Assembly: GCF_001641285.1 (NCBI RefSeq) | Contig: NZ_CP014841.1 | Coordinates: 2,976,001 to 3,040,000, forward strand | Source: Dyella thiooxydans | GTDB taxonomy: Bacteria; Pseudomonadota; Gammaproteobacteria; Xanthomonadales; Rhodanobacteraceae | DNA length: 64,000 nt | Reading direction: 5' to 3' | The notes under the pieces: generated by a model | Seen by the model: the letters and a program-made list of their open reading frames with translations, nothing else | Database searches by the model: none | Told to the model about the DNA's origin: nothing | Part shown: positions 18,768-27,932 of the stretch, in pieces | Position numbering within the stretch: position 1 is the first letter of the stretch | Layout of the letters: every line of letters begins with the position of its first letter | Made by a program: the position numbers and the translations under genes

Positions 18768-19550
18768 GTGTATCCGCGCGTCCCGATGCTGGCGGGACTG
18801 CTGCTGGCCGTGGCCTGCGCCACGGCCAGCGCCGCCGATTACGTGCCACTGCCCGGCGGCCGCTTCGCCAGCGTGCTGCCGGCCGACGGCAAGACCGCCC
18901 CGGCGCAGGTGGCGCCGTTCGCCCTGCGCACCGAACCGGTGACCAACGCCGAGTTTCTCGCCTTCGTTCGTCGCCATCCCGAGTGGCAGCGCGACCGCGT
19001 GCCGAGCGTGTTCGCCGACGGCCGCTATCTCTCGCAGTGGGCCGGCCCGGACACGCTCGGCGCCGACGCGCTGCCTGCGCAGCCGGTGACCCGGGTGAGC
19101 TGGTTCGCCGCGCAGGCCTACTGCCAGAGCGAACACGCCCGCCTGCCCAGCTGGTACGAGTGGGAAATGGCCGCCGCAGCCGATGCCACCCGCGCCGACG
19201 CGCGCAGCGACCCGGCCTGGCGCGAGCGCGTGCTGGACTGGTACAGCCGCCCGTCCGGCCACGCCCTGCCGCCCGTCGGTGGCCCGCCCGACCTGCACAG
19301 CGTACGCGACCTCAACGGCCTGGTGTGGGAGTGGGTGGACGACTTCAACGCCCTGCTGGTGGGCAGCGACAGCCGGGACCAGGACGGCGCCGACAAGCTG
19401 AAGTTCTGCGGCGCCGGCGCGATCAGCATGGAACAGAAGGAGAACTACGCCACGCTGATGCGCATCGCCATGCTCTCCTCGCTGAAGGCCACCGACACCA
19501 CCGCCAACCTGGGCTTCCGCTGCGCGCGGCCCATCGGGGATACGCCATGA
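18768..19550 (+). CDS. nirV: NirV-like formylglycine-generating-enzyme family protein
   Basis: A 260-residue exported protein of the FGE/SUMF1 fold. A signal peptide (MLAGLLLAVACATASAAD) leads to YVPLPGGRF, EPVTNAEFLAFV, PVTRVSWFAAQAYC, LPSWYEWEMAAAAD, LNGLVWEWVDDF and a C-terminal NLGFRCARP. These match NirV, a partner of nirK in several denitrifiers whose role is unclear. GTG 18768 lies 2 bases after the nirK stop; ATG 18786 is the alternative. The last codon overlaps the sco ATG (ATGA). Confidence 0.88.
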   Translation: MYPRVPMLAGLLLAVACATASAADYVPLPGGRFASVLPADGKTAPAQVAPFALRTEPVTNAEFLAFVRRHPEWQRDRVPSVFADGRYLSQWAGPDTLGADALPAQPVTRVSWFAAQAYCQSEHARLPSWYEWEMAAAADATRADARSDPAWRERVLDWYSRPSGHALPPVGGPPDLHSVRDLNGLVWEWVDDFNALLVGSDSRDQDGADKLKFCGAGAISMEQKENYATLMRIAMLSSLKATDTTANLGFRCARPIGDTP

Positions 19551-20106
19551 ACCGCCTGCTGCTCCTGCTCTGTGCCCTGCTGCTGGCCGTGCCGCTGCAC
19601 GCCGCCGACGCGCTTCCGGGCGACTCGATCTACCAGTTGCCGGTGACCCTCACCGACCAGGCCGGCCACGCTGCGCCGCTGGCCGCGCGCCGCGGCCAGC
19701 CGCAGCTGGTCAGCATGTTCTACGCCTCGTGCACGATGGTCTGCCCGATGATCATCGAGACGATGAAGGCGACCCGCCACGCCGCCGGCGACCCGTCCGC
19801 ACTCCGGCTGCTGGCGGTGAGTTTCGATCCCGCGCGCGACAGCGTCGCCAGGCTCGCCGACTACGCCAGCCACCATCAGCTCGATCCGCGTTGGTGGACG
19901 CTGGCGCGCGCGGAACCGGCCGAGGTACGGCCGCTGGCCGCACTGCTCGGCGTGCAGTACCGCCAGCTGCCCGACGGCGACTTCAACCACTCCAGCGTGC
20001 TGCTGCTGCTCGATGCCGACGGCCGCGTGGTGGCGCGCAGCACGATCATCGGCCGCACCGATCCCGACTTCGTCGCCACCGTGCGCCGGCTCGCCGGGAG
20101 CCGGCC

Positions 20107-20110
<4 letters not shown>
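19547..20110 (+). CDS. SCO family copper chaperone/thiol reductase
   Basis: A 187-residue protein with a signal peptide, thioredoxin fold and the SCO copper site: C62-TMV-C66 in FYASCTMVCP and the distant His in GDFNHSSVLLL. SCO proteins deliver copper to, or reduce cysteines of, cupro-enzymes such as the CuA site of cytochrome oxidase. Here it is translationally coupled between nirV and a small secreted protein within the nirK operon, so delivery of copper to NirK is the obvious inference. The cbb3 oxidase elsewhere in the window has no CuA. Confidence 0.9.
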
Positions 20111-20595
<485 letters not shown>

Positions 20596-20648
20596 CCACG
20601 CCGGCGCGCGGCCCTGCGACATCCCGTCCGGCACATCGCCGGATGCGA

Positions 20649-20662
20649 CTGATCCGGATCAG
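20649..20662 (+). promoter_or_regulatory. FNR-type box upstream of the small Cys-rich gene
   Basis: CTGATCCGGATCAG, a perfect dyad, 57 bases before the ATG at 20720. The spacing is like that at nnrS and nirK. Confidence 0.8.
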
Positions 20663-20719
20663 TCCGACATCCCGCGTCGGCGCGCAGCATCTCCGCCATC
20701 GTTCGGGCGGAGCAGCGAC

Positions 20720-21022
20720 ATGACCGACACCATCGAAGCCTGGCAATGCATCGGCTGCGGCCGCGTCGAGGCGCCGCAGACCTGCATCGGCGTGTGCCGC
20801 GACCGCAAGGTGCAGCTGGTCGGGCTGGCGGATTTCGAGCAGGCCCGCGCCGAGGCCGAGGCCCTGCGTACGCGGCTCGCCGACGTCCACGCGCGGCTGC
20901 AGCGCTTCGCCCTGGCCAAACCGAACGAAGGCCGCTGGGATGCGGCGTGGCACGCGCTGCAGGCGCAGCTGCGCGAGGTGCTGGGTTCGCTGGCGGACGT
21001 GGCGACGCCGTGCCCCGGCTAG
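20720..21022 (+). CDS. Small cytoplasmic protein with N-terminal Cys cluster
   Basis: A 100-residue protein with no signal peptide. Residues 8-26 hold C-x2-C, then two further Cys (WQCIGCGRVEAPQTCIGVC), a probable zinc or iron-sulfur site, followed by a predicted helix rich in Ala, Arg and Leu. I recall close relatives of the 'WQCIGCG' type near nirK and nnrS genes in rhizobia, without a known function. GGCGGAGC precedes the ATG, and the gene has its own FNR box, so it should be made under low oxygen with the denitrification enzymes. Confidence 0.8.
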   Translation: MTDTIEAWQCIGCGRVEAPQTCIGVCRDRKVQLVGLADFEQARAEAEALRTRLADVHARLQRFALAKPNEGRWDAAWHALQAQLREVLGSLADVATPCPG

Positions 21023-21093
21023 TTCGCTCCTGCGCGACCGCGCCGGGGCACCTATCATGGCGCCCGCCGATACGGCCATGAAGATGGTGCGCG

Positions 21094-22245
21094 ATGAAGA
21101 TCCTGGTCGACGAAAACATGCCGCTGGCGCGCGAACTGTTCGCCAGCTTCGGCGAGGTGTTAGCGCGGCCCGGCCGCAGCCTCACGGCCGACGACGTGCA
21201 CGATGCCGACGTGCTGCTGGTGCGCTCGGTCACCCGCGTCGACGAAGCGCTGCTCGCCGGCTCGCGCGTGCGCTTCGTCGGCACCGCGACCATCGGCACC
21301 GACCACGTGGACCTCGACTGGTTGCGCGCGCAGGGCATCGCCTTCGCCAGCGCGCCGGGCTGCAACGCGATGTCGGTGGTCGATTACGTCTCCAGCGCGT
21401 TGCTGGAACTGGCCGACCGGCACGACTTCGCGCTGGCCGGCAGGCGTGCCGGCATCGTCGGGTTGGGCAATGTGGGCTCGCGGCTGCAGCGGCGCCTGCA
21501 GGCGCTCGGGCTGGAAGTGCTCGCCTGCGATCCGCCGCTGGCCGACGCGGGACACACCGGGCTGGTCGACATGGACGCGATCGCCGGCTGCGACATCGTC
21601 AGCTTCCACACCCCGCTGCTGCGCCACGGCGCGCACCCGAGCTTCCACCTCGCCGATGCGGCGCTGCTCGCCCGGCTGAAACCCGGCGCGATCCTGCTCA
21701 ACACCTCGCGCGGCGCGGTGGTCGACAACGCCGCGCTGCTGTCCGCGCTGGAGCGGCGCGACGACCTGCACGTGGTCCTCGACGTGTGGGAAGGCGAGCC
21801 ACTGGTCGACCGCCGGCTGGCCGCGCGGGTCGAACTGGCCACGCCGCACATCGCCGGCTATTCGTACGACGGCAAGCTGCGCGGTACCTGGATGCTGTAC
21901 GAGGCGCTGTGCGCCTTCCTCGATCAGCCGCCGACGATGACGCTGGCGTCGCTGGTACCGGACAGCGCCCGCCGCGTGCTGGACCTGGCGCAGCTCGCAC
22001 CGCGTCGCGCACTCGACCTGGTCTACGCGACGTATCGCATCACCGACGACGACACGGCTTTCCGCGCCACCCTCGACCAGACCGACGACATCCGCGCTGC
22101 CGCCTTCGACCGGCTGCGCAAGCAATATCCCCTGCGCCGCGAATTCGCCACGGTGGAGATCGTGCACGGCGGACTGCCCGCCACGCGACTGCCGGTGGGC
22201 GAAGCCGCGATGCTGCGGGCGCTGGGCTTTCCCGTCGCGGGCTGA
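21094..22245 (+). CDS. pdxB: 4-phosphoerythronate dehydrogenase
   Basis: A 383-residue D-2-hydroxyacid dehydrogenase of the PdxB type, acting in the DXP-dependent route to pyridoxal phosphate. It begins MKILVDENMPLARELFASFG, shows LLVRSVTRVDEALL, VGTATIGTDHVDLDWL, the NAD site GIVGLGNVGSRL, the Arg region LLNTSRGAVVDN and the catalytic His in ATPHIAGYSYDGK. Length and the PdxB-type C-terminal dimerisation domain agree with the family. It appears to be a single gene between the denitrification and fatty-acid genes. Confidence 0.93.
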   Translation: MKILVDENMPLARELFASFGEVLARPGRSLTADDVHDADVLLVRSVTRVDEALLAGSRVRFVGTATIGTDHVDLDWLRAQGIAFASAPGCNAMSVVDYVSSALLELADRHDFALAGRRAGIVGLGNVGSRLQRRLQALGLEVLACDPPLADAGHTGLVDMDAIAGCDIVSFHTPLLRHGAHPSFHLADAALLARLKPGAILLNTSRGAVVDNAALLSALERRDDLHVVLDVWEGEPLVDRRLAARVELATPHIAGYSYDGKLRGTWMLYEALCAFLDQPPTMTLASLVPDSARRVLDLAQLAPRRALDLVYATYRITDDDTAFRATLDQTDDIRAAAFDRLRKQYPLRREFATVEIVHGGLPATRLPVGEAAMLRALGFPVAG

Positions 22246-22397
22246 ACCCCGCCGGCATCCGCCTACCGAACCCATGACCGGTGGGCAGACGGTCGCGGTC
22301 GCACCGCCGGCTTGAGCCGCGGTCACCCTTGACGCGTGTCAGGGCGGCGCTCCGGCGCGGCATCCACACTCGCCGGATACCCGCACGAGACGAGCCC

Positions 22398-22913
22398 ATG
22401 ACCCGCCCCTCCGAGTTCAACCGCGACCAGTTGCTGGCCTGCGCCCGCGGCGAGCTGTTCGGCCCCGGCAACGCACGCCTGCCCGCCCCGCCGATGCTGA
22501 TGTTCGACCGCATCACCCACGTCGACGACCACGGCGGCGCCTACGGCAAGGGCGTGCTGCGCGCCGAGCTGGACATCCATCCGGAGCTCTGGTTCTTCGG
22601 CTGCCATTTCGCCGGCGATCCGGTGATGCCCGGCTGCCTGGGACTGGACGCGATGTGGCAGCTGTCGGGGTTCTTCCTGCCGTGGCTGGGCGAGCCCGGA
22701 CGCGGACGCGCGCTCGGCGTAGGGCAGGTGAAATTCAGCGGCCAGGTGCTGCCGGATGCGCGGCTGGTGCGCTACGAGATCGACGTGCGCCGGGTGATGC
22801 GCGGCAGGCTCGCGCTGGTGGTGGCCGACGGCAAGACCTTCGTCGACGACCGCCTGATCTACGTCGCCAGCGACATGCGGGTGGGCCTGTTCCAGTCCAC
22901 GGAGGGCTTCTGA
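22398..22913 (+). CDS. fabA: 3-hydroxydecanoyl-ACP dehydratase/isomerase
   Basis: A 171-residue hotdog-fold enzyme that dehydrates 3-hydroxydecanoyl-ACP and isomerises trans-2- to cis-3-decenoyl-ACP, starting unsaturated fatty acid synthesis. The catalytic His lies in [20 protein letters not shown], and [14 protein letters not shown] and [16 protein letters not shown] are typical. The last base of its stop codon is the first base of the fabB start, so the two are translationally coupled. Confidence 0.96.
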   Translation: MTRPSEFNRDQLLACARGELFGPGNARLPAPPMLMFDRITHVDDHGGAYGKGVLRAELDIHPELWFFGCHFAGDPVMPGCLGLDAMWQLSGFFLPWLGEPGRGRALGVGQVKFSGQVLPDARLVRYEIDVRRVMRGRLALVVADGKTFVDDRLIYVASDMRVGLFQSTEGF

Positions 22914-24121
22914 TGCGCCGCGTGGTCGTCACCGGATTCGGCATCACCTCGTGCCTGGGCAGCGTCGCCGACACCGTGTCGCGCGCCCTGCAGGAGCTGA
23001 CCAGCGGCATCCGCGCGATGCCCGAGTACGTCGCCCGCGGCCTGCGCAGCCAGGTGGCCGGCGTGCCGCAGATCGAGCTGGAGACGGCGATCGACCGCAA
23101 GCTGCTGCGCTTCATGGGCGGCGCGGCCGCGTACGCCTACGTGGCGATGCGCACGGCGATCGGCGATGCCGGACTGTCCGAGGAACAGGTGCGCCACCCG
23201 CGCACCGGCGTGGTCGCCGGCTCCGGCGGCGGCTCGGCGCACTGGCAGATCGAGACCGCCGACCTGCTGCGCGGCAAGGGCGTGCGCCGGGTCGGCCCGT
23301 ACATGGTGCCGCGCACGATGTGCTCCACCGTATCCGCCTCGCTGGCGACCGCATTCGGCATCCTCGGCCTGAGCTATTCGATCGCCGCCGCCTGCGCCAC
23401 CTCGGCGCACTGCATCGGCGCGGCGGCGGACCTGATCCGGCACGGCGCGCAGGACGTGGTGTTCGCCGGTGGCGGCGAGGAGGAGCACTGGGGCATGACC
23501 GCGCAGTTCGACGCGATGGGCGCGCTCGCCAGCCGCCGCAACGACACGCCCGCCAGCGCCTCGCGCCCGTACGACGCCGGGCGCGACGGCTTCGTCATCG
23601 CCGGCGGCGGCGGCATGCTGGTGCTGGAGGACTACGAACACGCCCGGGCGCGCGGCGCGCGCATCCACGCCGAACTGGTCGGCTACGGCGTCACCTCCGA
23701 CGGCGCCGACATGGTCGCGCCGAGCGGCGAAGGCGCCGTGCGCTGCATGAAGATGGCGCTGGCCGGTGTCGCGCGGCCGGTCGACTATCTCAACACCCAC
23801 GGCACCGCCACGCCGCTGGGCGACCTGACCGAACTGCATGCCGTGCGCGAGGTGTTCGGCGCACACGTGCCGCCGCTGTCCTCGACCAAGGCGCTGACCG
23901 GGCACTCGCTCGGCGCCGCCAGCGTGCACGAGGCGATCTACAGCCTGCTGATGATGCGCGACGGGTTCGTGGCCGGGTCGGCCCACATCGACGCACTCGA
24001 TCCGGGCGCGGCGGATTTTCCGATCCTGCGCGAGAGCCGTCCGGCGCGGCTGTCCACGGTGATGTCCAACAGCTTCGGCTTCGGCGGCACCAACGCCAGC
24101 CTGGTGTTCGCACGGGTGTAG
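22913..24121 (+). CDS. fabB: Beta-ketoacyl-ACP synthase I
   Basis: A 402-residue condensing enzyme that elongates unsaturated acyl-ACP after FabA. The triad is visible: Cys in [14 protein letters not shown], His in [11 protein letters not shown] and His in [23 protein letters not shown] is the C-terminal loop. The ATG overlaps the fabA stop. The fabA-fabB pair marks an organism that makes unsaturated fatty acids anaerobically, which fits the neighbouring anaerobic genes. Confidence 0.97.
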   Translation: MRRVVVTGFGITSCLGSVADTVSRALQELTSGIRAMPEYVARGLRSQVAGVPQIELETAIDRKLLRFMGGAAAYAYVAMRTAIGDAGLSEEQVRHPRTGVVAGSGGGSAHWQIETADLLRGKGVRRVGPYMVPRTMCSTVSASLATAFGILGLSYSIAAACATSAHCIGAAADLIRHGAQDVVFAGGGEEEHWGMTAQFDAMGALASRRNDTPASASRPYDAGRDGFVIAGGGGMLVLEDYEHARARGARIHAELVGYGVTSDGADMVAPSGEGAVRCMKMALAGVARPVDYLNTHGTATPLGDLTELHAVREVFGAHVPPLSSTKALTGHSLGAASVHEAIYSLLMMRDGFVAGSAHIDALDPGAADFPILRESRPARLSTVMSNSFGFGGTNASLVFARV

Positions 24122-24140
24122 GCGCCGGGCTCCCCGACCC

Positions 24141-24154
24141 GGCCCACTTGGGCC
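24141..24154. terminator. Short hairpin between convergent fabB and sirB2 genes
   Basis: GGCCCA / TGGGCC with a 2-base gap, in the 37-bp space between two convergent stop codons. There is no U-run. A weak candidate for a shared terminator. Confidence 0.3.
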
Positions 24155-24158
24155 GCGG

Positions 24159-24563
24159 TCAGCCCAGCCAGGCGTGCAGCCAGCCCAGCGGGTGATGCTC
24201 CCAGGCGATGCCGACGATATTGGCGTAGATCAGCAGCGCCGCAATGAAAAAGCCGCGCTGCATGGCCCGGCCACGCGCGCGCTTCAACGCCAGGCTGCCG
24301 CAGACCACGTACAGCACCACCCCCACCAGCTTCACCGTGAGCCAGCCGTTGGCGAAATAGGCGCCGGGCAGGAGGGTCAGCAGCATCAACGCGGCGGTGA
24401 GCAGCGCGCTGTCCACCGTGTAGCTCAGGTAGCGCAGCGGTGCCCAGTGCGCGGCGGCACCATGGCCAGTCTGCACCAGCGTGCCGCGCAGCGCGAACAG
24501 CAGCCCGCTGAGGATCACGCAGGCGATGTGCACGGCCTTGATCTGCGGATAGAACTCGAACAT
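24159..24563 (-). CDS. SirB2 family membrane protein
   Basis: A 134-residue protein with four hydrophobic segments. MFEFYPQIKAVHIACVILSG, the LRYLSYTVDSALLTAALML segment and AWEHHPLGW match the SirB family of invasion-regulator-like membrane proteins. The conserved His in the first and last segments could bind heme. Function unknown. It follows norZ on the same strand, with a REP element between them. Confidence 0.8.
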   Translation of the reverse strand: MFEFYPQIKAVHIACVILSGLLFALRGTLVQTGHGAAAHWAPLRYLSYTVDSALLTAALMLLTLLPGAYFANGWLTVKLVGVVLYVVCGSLALKRARGRAMQRGFFIAALLIYANIVGIAWEHHPLGWLHAWLG

Positions 24564-24580
24564 GGGAGAACCGGTCTGGT

Positions 24581-24657
24581 GTAGGAGCGCACCCTGTGCG
24601 CGATCGTCTTTCGCTGGAATGCGGACCAGAGCATTCGTGCACAGGGTGCGCTCCTAC
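24581..24657. repeat. 77-bp palindromic REP element, GTAGGAGCGCACCCTG type
   Basis: Inverted termini GTAGGAGCGCACCCTGTGCG... and ...GCACAGGGTGCGCTCCTAC with one stem mismatch, enclosing a 31-base middle that is related to the copy inside the helicase gene at 42491. Same length as that copy. Related elements occur at 42491 and 56341. Confidence 0.9.
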
Positions 24658-24700
24658 CGGGGTGGGAGGGGGCGCGCCGTCCGGCGCGCCCCGGGGGAGA

Positions 24701-26983
24701 TCAGGCGCTTTCCCGCGCCGCCTGCGGTAATACCGCGCCCTTCGGGCTGCGCCGGGGAGCCAGCCACAGCGAGGCGACGAACACCGAGGTGAGCAGGGCG
24801 CCGACCGCGAACAGGCTGTCGCCGGGCACGCGCATCCACACCAGCAGGTGCACCAGCGGCTGGTTCATGAAGTGCTCGGAGCGGGCGAACCAGTAGCCGT
24901 GGTCCAGCGCCGCGTTGAGCTGCAGCACGCCCAGCGGCAGCAGGGTCAGCAGCGCCATCAGCGACAGGCCGATGTTGAGCGTCCAGAACGCACCCTTCAG
25001 CCAGCCCTCGCGCCACTCGGCCTCCGGCTTGATGCCGCGCAGGCAGAACAGCATCAGGCCGATGCCGAGCATGCCGTACACGCCCATCAACGCGGTGTGG
25101 CCGTGCAGCGGGGTGAGGTTGAGTCCCTGCATGTAGTACAGCGCGATCGGCGTGTTGACGAGGAAGCCGAACAGGCCCGCACCGACCAGGTTCCAGAAGC
25201 TCACCGCCACGAAGAACATGATCGGCCAGCGGTAGCGCGCCATCCACGGTGCGGCGTGCTGCTTGCGCCAGTTGTCGTAGGCCTCCAGCCCGATCAGCGC
25301 CAGCGGCACCACTTCCAGCGCCGAGAAGCTGGCGCCCAGCGCGATCACCGCGGTGGTGGTGCCGGTGAAGTACAGGTGGTGCAGGGTGCCGAGCACGCCG
25401 CCGGCCATGAACACGATGGTGGCGAACAGCATGTTCACCGTGGCGCTGTGCACGCGCAGCAGTCCCAGCCGCACGAACAGGTAACCGATCACCGCAGTGG
25501 CGAACACCTCGAAGAAGCCCTCCACCCACAGGTGCACCACCCACCAGCGCCAGTACTCGACCATCGCGATGTGGGTGTGCTCACCCCACATCAGCCCCGC
25601 GCCGTAGAGCAGGCCGATCGCGATGGTGGACAGGAACAAGAGGCCCACGATGTGCGAGGTCTCGTCGCGACGCCTGATCGCCGGCATCAGCGCGCGGCCG
25701 ACCAGGAACAGCCACAGCATCAGCCCGATGAACAGGAAGATCTGCCAGAAGCGGCCCAGGTCGGTGTATTCCCAACCCTGGTGGCCGAACCAGAAGTTGT
25801 ACTTCAGGCCCATCTTGTCCATCACCGCGAACCACTGGCCGGCGAACGAACCGACCACGATCACCAGCAGGCAGACCCACAGGAAGTTCACCCCCAGCCG
25901 CTGGAACTTCGGCTCGCGGCCGCCGATCACCGGCGCCATGTACAGGCCGGTGGCCAGCCACGCGGTGGCGATCCACAGCACCGCCAGCTCGGTGTGCCAG
26001 GTGCGGGTGATGCTGTACGGCAGCACGTTGGCCAGCGCGAAACCGTAGGCCTGCTGGCCTTCCACCTGGAAGTGCGCGGTGGTGGCGCCGAGCAGGATCT
26101 GCACCAGGAACAGCCCCATCACGGTCCAGAAGTACTTCGCCGTGGCCTTCATCGAGGGGGTCGGCTTGAACGCGGCCAGCGGGTCGTGCTCCGGTGGCAC
26201 CGCCGGGCTCTCCTTGTGGCTCTGCACCGCGTGGTACCAGCCGATCAGGCCGATACCGAGGATCAGGAACAGCACGCTGAACACCGACCAGATCAGCGCG
26301 GTGCCGCTGGGCCGGTTGCCGACCAGCGGGTCGTACGGCCAGTTCTGCGTGTAGCTGACGCTGTGGCCGGGGCGTTCGGCGGCGGCGGCCCAGCTGGTCC
26401 ACCAGAAGAACGCGGTGACCGCGCGACGATGTTCCATCTCGGGGATGGTGTCCTCGCGCATGGCGTAGGTGACGCGCAGTGCGTGGGTGGCCGGGTCGTT
26501 GCTGAACAGGCTGTCGTAGTGGCGCGCCACCACCTCCATCGCCTGCGCCCGCAGCGGTGAGACGGTGATGGTGCGGCTGTCCGCGTTCCAGGTGTTGCGA
26601 CGCTCCTCGGCCTGCACGCGCGCCTTCAGCGCGGCCTGCCGTTCGGCGTCCAGCGCGGCGAACGAGGGCGCGCCCTCGTCGCGGGCCAGCAGTTCGAGCA
26701 TGGCGTCCGCTTCGCGGTGCAGCCAGTCGGCGCTCCAGTCCGGCGCCACCAGCGCGCCGTGGCCCCAGATCGAGCCGAGCTGCTGGCCGCCGATGCTCTG
26801 CCAGACCTCGCGGCCCAGCTCGATGTCGGCGCGGGTGTACAGCGTGGCGCCCTGGGTGGTGACCACCGCGTCAGGCAAGGGTGGCGCCTGCTGGTGCACC
26901 TCCTTGCCCACCCACAGCAGCACCGAGAAGGAGGCCAGCAGCAATACCGCCAGCCCCAGCCAGAGTTTTCGGGTCGTCGTCAT
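24701..26983 (-). CDS. norZ: Quinol-dependent nitric oxide reductase
   Basis: A 760-residue qNOR that reduces NO to N2O with quinol in the cytoplasmic membrane. An N-terminal membrane helix and a 200-residue periplasmic domain (EVWQSIGGQQLGSIWGHGAL, then EDTIPEMEHRRAVTAFFWWTSW) replace the separate NorC; the heme-copper-oxidase-like core follows with HTHIAMVEYWRWWVVHLWVE, TLHHLYFTG and PLHGHTALMGVYG, where the metal-ligand His lie. ATG 26983 is chosen for GGAG 8 bases upstream and because the membrane helix starts at once. An FNR box 54 bases upstream gives low-oxygen control. It removes NO made by NirK. Confidence 0.96.
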   Translation of the reverse strand: MTTTRKLWLGLAVLLLASFSVLLWVGKEVHQQAPPLPDAVVTTQGATLYTRADIELGREVWQSIGGQQLGSIWGHGALVAPDWSADWLHREADAMLELLARDEGAPSFAALDAERQAALKARVQAEERRNTWNADSRTITVSPLRAQAMEVVARHYDSLFSNDPATHALRVTYAMREDTIPEMEHRRAVTAFFWWTSWAAAAERPGHSVSYTQNWPYDPLVGNRPSGTALIWSVFSVLFLILGIGLIGWYHAVQSHKESPAVPPEHDPLAAFKPTPSMKATAKYFWTVMGLFLVQILLGATTAHFQVEGQQAYGFALANVLPYSITRTWHTELAVLWIATAWLATGLYMAPVIGGREPKFQRLGVNFLWVCLLVIVVGSFAGQWFAVMDKMGLKYNFWFGHQGWEYTDLGRFWQIFLFIGLMLWLFLVGRALMPAIRRRDETSHIVGLLFLSTIAIGLLYGAGLMWGEHTHIAMVEYWRWWVVHLWVEGFFEVFATAVIGYLFVRLGLLRVHSATVNMLFATIVFMAGGVLGTLHHLYFTGTTTAVIALGASFSALEVVPLALIGLEAYDNWRKQHAAPWMARYRWPIMFFVAVSFWNLVGAGLFGFLVNTPIALYYMQGLNLTPLHGHTALMGVYGMLGIGLMLFCLRGIKPEAEWREGWLKGAFWTLNIGLSLMALLTLLPLGVLQLNAALDHGYWFARSEHFMNQPLVHLLVWMRVPGDSLFAVGALLTSVFVASLWLAPRRSPKGAVLPQAARESA

Positions 26984-27036
26984 GGCACGTCTCCGTAAGG
27001 ACGTGCGCATCGTCGGTATCGCCGGGGCGTTTGCCC

Positions 27037-27050
27037 CTGATATGGATCAG
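27037..27050 (-). promoter_or_regulatory. FNR-type box upstream of norZ
   Basis: CTGATATGGATCAG on the plus strand, a perfect set of half-sites with an N4 spacer, 54 bases before the norZ ATG. The predicted start point is near 27002. Confidence 0.8.
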
Positions 27051-27111
27051 GCCTTGCGCAGGCCACATGTGCGGATTGTCGCAGTGGCCGAACGCGTCAC
27101 GCCGGCCCGGG

Positions 27112-27876
27112 TCAGTGACGCTCGCTGATCGCCAGGCCGGCATCGTCGCCGTCGGCGACCAGCCGGCGATGGATGCCCTGCAGGGTCGCCAGCAGCTCCG
27201 CCCGCGCCTCCTCGGCGAACGAGTTCTCCTGCTGGATCGCGGCGAACAGGTGGCCGGCGTCGCCGCGCACCGCGGCGAGCATCGCCTTGAGGCCGAGGAA
27301 CGACGGCGGCGCCACCGCCAGTTCGTCGTCCACGCCCATGTCGACCAGGCCCTTGGCGATGAAGAACGCCAGCGCGTGGGTGTGCGCCATGGCGCGGTCG
27401 TGCGCGGCCGGCTCCTGTGCGATCACCTCGCAGCCGAGCGAAGCGAACAACGCGCTGGCGCGTTCGGCGGCCTCGGGGTGGCGTGCGCTGGCACAGACCA
27501 CCACGCGCAGCGGCCGTTCGCCGCGAGCCAGGCTCAGCGGGCCGAACAGCGGATGCGTGCCGACGTGCGGGATCGCGTCGCCGAGCCGTTCGTCCATCAG
27601 CGCGCAGGGATGCAGCTTCACGCTGCCGACGTCGATCACTGTCTGTCCACGCTTGAGCCGCGGCCTCAGCGCACGCAGCGCCTCGTCCATCTGCGGCACC
27701 GGCATCGCCAGCACCACCCACTGCGCATCGTCCACGGCCGCATCGAGCGAGTCGGCGGCGTAGTCGGCCGGCACGTGGCCGCGCGGGTCCCAGGCGCGTA
27801 CGCCGTGACCGGCCTCGCGCAGCAGACCGGCAAGCGCCTGGCCGAAGCGGCCGTGACCGAGGATGGCGAACGACAT
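27112..27876 (-). CDS. Prephenate dehydrogenase-like protein
   Basis: A 254-residue NAD(P)-dependent dehydrogenase of the TyrA type. It begins with the dinucleotide site MSFAILGHGRFGQALAGLL, has VVLAMPVPQMDEAL, VIDVGSVKLHP and the active-site HVGTHPLFGPLS, and ends in a helical domain (AMAHTHALAFFIAKGL). TyrA converts prephenate to 4-hydroxyphenylpyruvate for tyrosine. It is shorter than fused chorismate mutase/TyrA and lacks an ACT domain, so it may be feedback-insensitive. GGAG precedes ATG 27876. It lies 56 bp after the cysteine-synthase-like gene, perhaps at the end of the cco transcript. Confidence 0.8.
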   Translation of the reverse strand: MSFAILGHGRFGQALAGLLREAGHGVRAWDPRGHVPADYAADSLDAAVDDAQWVVLAMPVPQMDEALRALRPRLKRGQTVIDVGSVKLHPCALMDERLGDAIPHVGTHPLFGPLSLARGERPLRVVVCASARHPEAAERASALFASLGCEVIAQEPAAHDRAMAHTHALAFFIAKGLVDMGVDDELAVAPPSFLGLKAMLAAVRGDAGHLFAAIQQENSFAEEARAELLATLQGIHRRLVADGDDAGLAISERH

Positions 27877-27932
27877 CGGAGGACTCCGCGGCAAACCGTC
27901 AGGCACGGCACACGGCCGTGTGGACGCCCATG

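Noticed and set aside
22320-22345. Possible regulator site TTGACGCGTGTCAGG upstream of fabA
   Set aside because: The dyad is imperfect (TGAC-GCGT-GTCA) and does not match the FabR or FadR sites I know.
24581-24657. GTAGGAGC palindrome as a simple terminator of the norZ gene
   Set aside because: The same sequence recurs inside a coding gene and elsewhere, so it is a repeat family first, though it may also end transcripts.
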